Positions 62,588 through 64,000 of a stretch of 64,000 nt of DNA are shown here, one piece after another (within the stretch, counting starts at the first letter, position 1; the number at the start of each line of letters is the position of its first letter). The position numbers and the translations under genes are program-made. Origin of the DNA: an uncultured Clostridia bacterium (GTDB lineage Bacteria > Bacillota > Clostridia > Christensenellales > Aristaeellaceae). Under the pieces are notes generated by a model. The model had not been told where the DNA came from. It saw only the letters and a list, made by a program, of their open reading frames with translations, and searched no databases. The DNA lies in the NCBI GenBank assembly GCA_934630975.1, contig CAKTXH010000001.1:1-64000 (forward strand). The letters are read 5' to 3'.

Positions 62588-64000
62588 TCAGGCCTTGCCG
62601 CGGCGCTCTTCAAGCATGCCGCGCTTGAGTTCGTAAAGCGGCTTGGACAGATCAACCTTGTAGCGGTGCGGGCTGTGCAGGCGCTTGTATTCATCCCAGA
62701 AGGTTTCCATCTCATGTTTGGCGTACTCGACGATTTCGGAGAGCTTCGGCAGGGCATAGACCAGCTCGCCGTTTTCGAAAATGGGTGCAAGCAGCGGACG
62801 AACCTCGTAATCGCAGAGCGTCATCTTCTTCCACGTATTTTCGGGGTCGAAGATCTCAAGCGGTTCGCCGGAGGCAAAATCCTCGCCCTCCAGCGCAATC
62901 AGATCGGCCAGCGCTTTGCCGGTGAGCCTGTCGTAGAAGCGATAGAGCCGTTTGACGCCTGGGTTGGTGATCTTCGCCGGATTTTCGGAAATCTTGATGC
63001 GCGGCTCAAATGTGCCGTTGACTTCCTCGGCGGAGAGCTTGTAAACGCCGCCCAGCGCGGGATTATCCATGCTGGTGATCATGCGCGTGCCCACGCCCCA
63101 AACGTTGATCGCCGCGCCCTGCGCCTTCAAATCCCAAATGACTTCCTCGTCGAGATCGCCGGAAGCGAAGATTTTCGCGTTCGGGAAACCGGCTTCATCC
63201 AGCATCTTGCGGGCCTGACGGCTCAGAAAGGCGAGGTCGCCGCTGTCCAGTCGGATGCCCGTCGGCTCATAGCCCTTGGCGCGCAGCTCATTAAACACGG
63301 TGATGGCGTTCGGAATACCGCTGGTCAGCGTGTCGTAGGTATCCACCAGCAGCAGGCAATTGTTCGGGAAAACCTCGGCATACGCGCGGAAAGCGCTCAA
63401 TTCATCCGGGAAGGACATGACCCAGCTGTGCGCGTGGGTGCCGCCGACGGGTACGCCGAAGAGCTGGCCGGTCAGCACGTTGCTCGTCGCCTGACAGCCG
63501 CCGATAACGGCTGCACGCGCGCCGTAGATACCCGCATCCGGGCCTTGAGCGCGGCGCAGGCCGAATTCCAGCACGCTGTCGCCGCGCGCCGCCTGCACCA
63601 CGCGGGAGGCTTTGGTGGCAATCAGCGTTTGGTGATTGATGATGTTGAGCAGCGCGGTTTCCAGCAGCTGCGCTTCCATGATCGGCGCGATGACGCGGAC
63701 AATCGGTTCGCCGGGGAAGATGATCGTGCCTTCCGGCACGGCCAGAATTTCGCCCGTGAAGCGCAGCGTGGACAGGCGGGCGAGAAAGGCCTCGTCAAAG
63801 ATATTCAGGCTGCGCAGGTAGACGATATCTTCTTCGGAAAAGTGGAGGTTCTTGACGTATTCAATCGCCTGCTCGAGACCGGCGGCCACGGCATAGGCCG
63901 TCATATCGCCTTGTTTGCGATAGAAGATATCGAAACAGGCGCGGTTATTTTCCATACCGAACCGCAGGTAGCCGTTCATCATCGTCAGTTCATACAGGTC
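62588..64000 (-). CDS. pncB: Nicotinate phosphoribosyltransferase (5' end outside the window)
   Basis: The frame stays open to the last base of the window; reading DLYELTMMNGYLRFG at the edge, the usual N-terminal motif of the family, it has only a few residues missing. Visible motifs: EFGLRRAQGPDAG, GGTHAHSWVMSF, LLLVDTYDTL, GIRLDSGDLAFLS and VWGVGTRMI. It converts nicotinate and PRPP to nicotinate mononucleotide in NAD salvage. The first ATG inside the window (63982) is not the true start. Confidence 0.94.
   Translation of the reverse strand, partial: DLYELTMMNGYLRFGMENNRACFDIFYRKQGDMTAYAVAAGLEQAIEYVKNLHFSEEDIVYLRSLNIFDEAFLARLSTLRFTGEILAVPEGTIIFPGEPIVRVIAPIMEAQLLETALLNIINHQTLIATKASRVVQAARGDSVLEFGLRRAQGPDAGIYGARAAVIGGCQATSNVLTGQLFGVPVGGTHAHSWVMSFPDELSAFRAYAEVFPNNCLLLVDTYDTLTSGIPNAITVFNELRAKGYEPTGIRLDSGDLAFLSRQARKMLDEAGFPNAKIFASGDLDEEVIWDLKAQGAAINVWGVGTRMITSMDNPALGGVYKLSAEEVNGTFEPRIKISENPAKITNPGVKRLYRFYDRLTGKALADLIALEGEDFASGEPLEIFDPENTWKKMTLCDYEVRPLLAPIFENGELVYALPKLSEIVEYAKHEMETFWDEYKRLHSPHRYKVDLSKPLYELKRGMLEERRGKA

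Overview
The window is a chromosomal segment of an endospore-forming, GC-rich member of the Clostridia, plausibly a gut lineage, though I cannot place it to genus. Evidence for this: sporulation and spore genes (spoIIE, spoVAD-spoVAE, a small alpha/beta-type SASP), Firmicutes control elements (a T-box, a Mn2+ riboswitch, Rex, an L13 leader), near-consensus sigma-A promoters (TTGACA-17-TATAAT) and strong Shine-Dalgarno sites. Genes are dense and almost all are ordinary core genes. I see no prophage, transposase, CRISPR array or defence island.

Layout. 1-115 is the tail of an rRNA operon (5S 3' end and terminator). 300-1410 is a lower-GC patch with two small accessory genes (P-loop kinase-like, GNAT). 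1525-5923 holds a membrane protein, rmuC and spoIIE. 5927-6106 is an intergenic pair of related two-hairpin repeats in opposite orientation. leuA (minus) follows with its promoter and leucine-type T-box, divergent from rplM-rpsI-secG. 9.6-18.0 kb carries rnr, gpsA, rex, a VanW protein, a TetR regulator, glmM and a stand-alone GlmU-type acetyltransferase. 18.0-26.8 kb has a TSCPD protein, a beta-propeller protein, membrane proteins, the replication/ribosome block DUF2232-rplI-dnaB-topB and a DUF6056-type protein. 27-30 kb has a PrsA-like foldase and spoVAD-spoVAE. 30.2-36.0 kb is a one-carbon/methionine operon: dprA-like, reactivation domain, MetH lacking its reactivation domain, and a homocysteine methyltransferase-MTHFR fusion. 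36-45.5 kb has an ABC-F protein, pgsA, guaB, asd-dapA (minus), an M20 peptidase, a YesL-like protein, a SASP and a methyltransferase. 45.5-50.9 kb is hslO plus three uncharacterised repeat-protein genes. 50.9-53.9 kb is metG, behind a likely transcription attenuator, and tatD. 54-59.8 kb (minus) is mntP with a Mn2+ riboswitch and a BMP-type ABC importer operon. 59.9-64 kb has a VOC protein, a MATE exporter, recX and the 3' part of pncB.

Genes that work together: the methionine block regenerates methionine and MetH activity; asd-dapA feeds lysine, diaminopimelate and dipicolinate synthesis, which fits the SpoVA channel genes; glmM and the hexapeptide transferase belong to amino-sugar metabolism; rplI-dnaB-topB is a translation/replication block; the BMP operon is a complete importer, probably for nucleosides.

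Most worth a second look: the metG leader, with a promoter and mutually exclusive hairpins but no riboswitch class I recognise; the inverted pair of two-hairpin repeats between spoIIE and leuA; the three-gene TPR / HEAT-like / zinc-ribbon-Ig-like cluster; a coiled-coil insertion inside the parvulin domain of the foldase; and several perfect inverted repeats at promoters. All functional calls come from reading the sequence; no database search was run.
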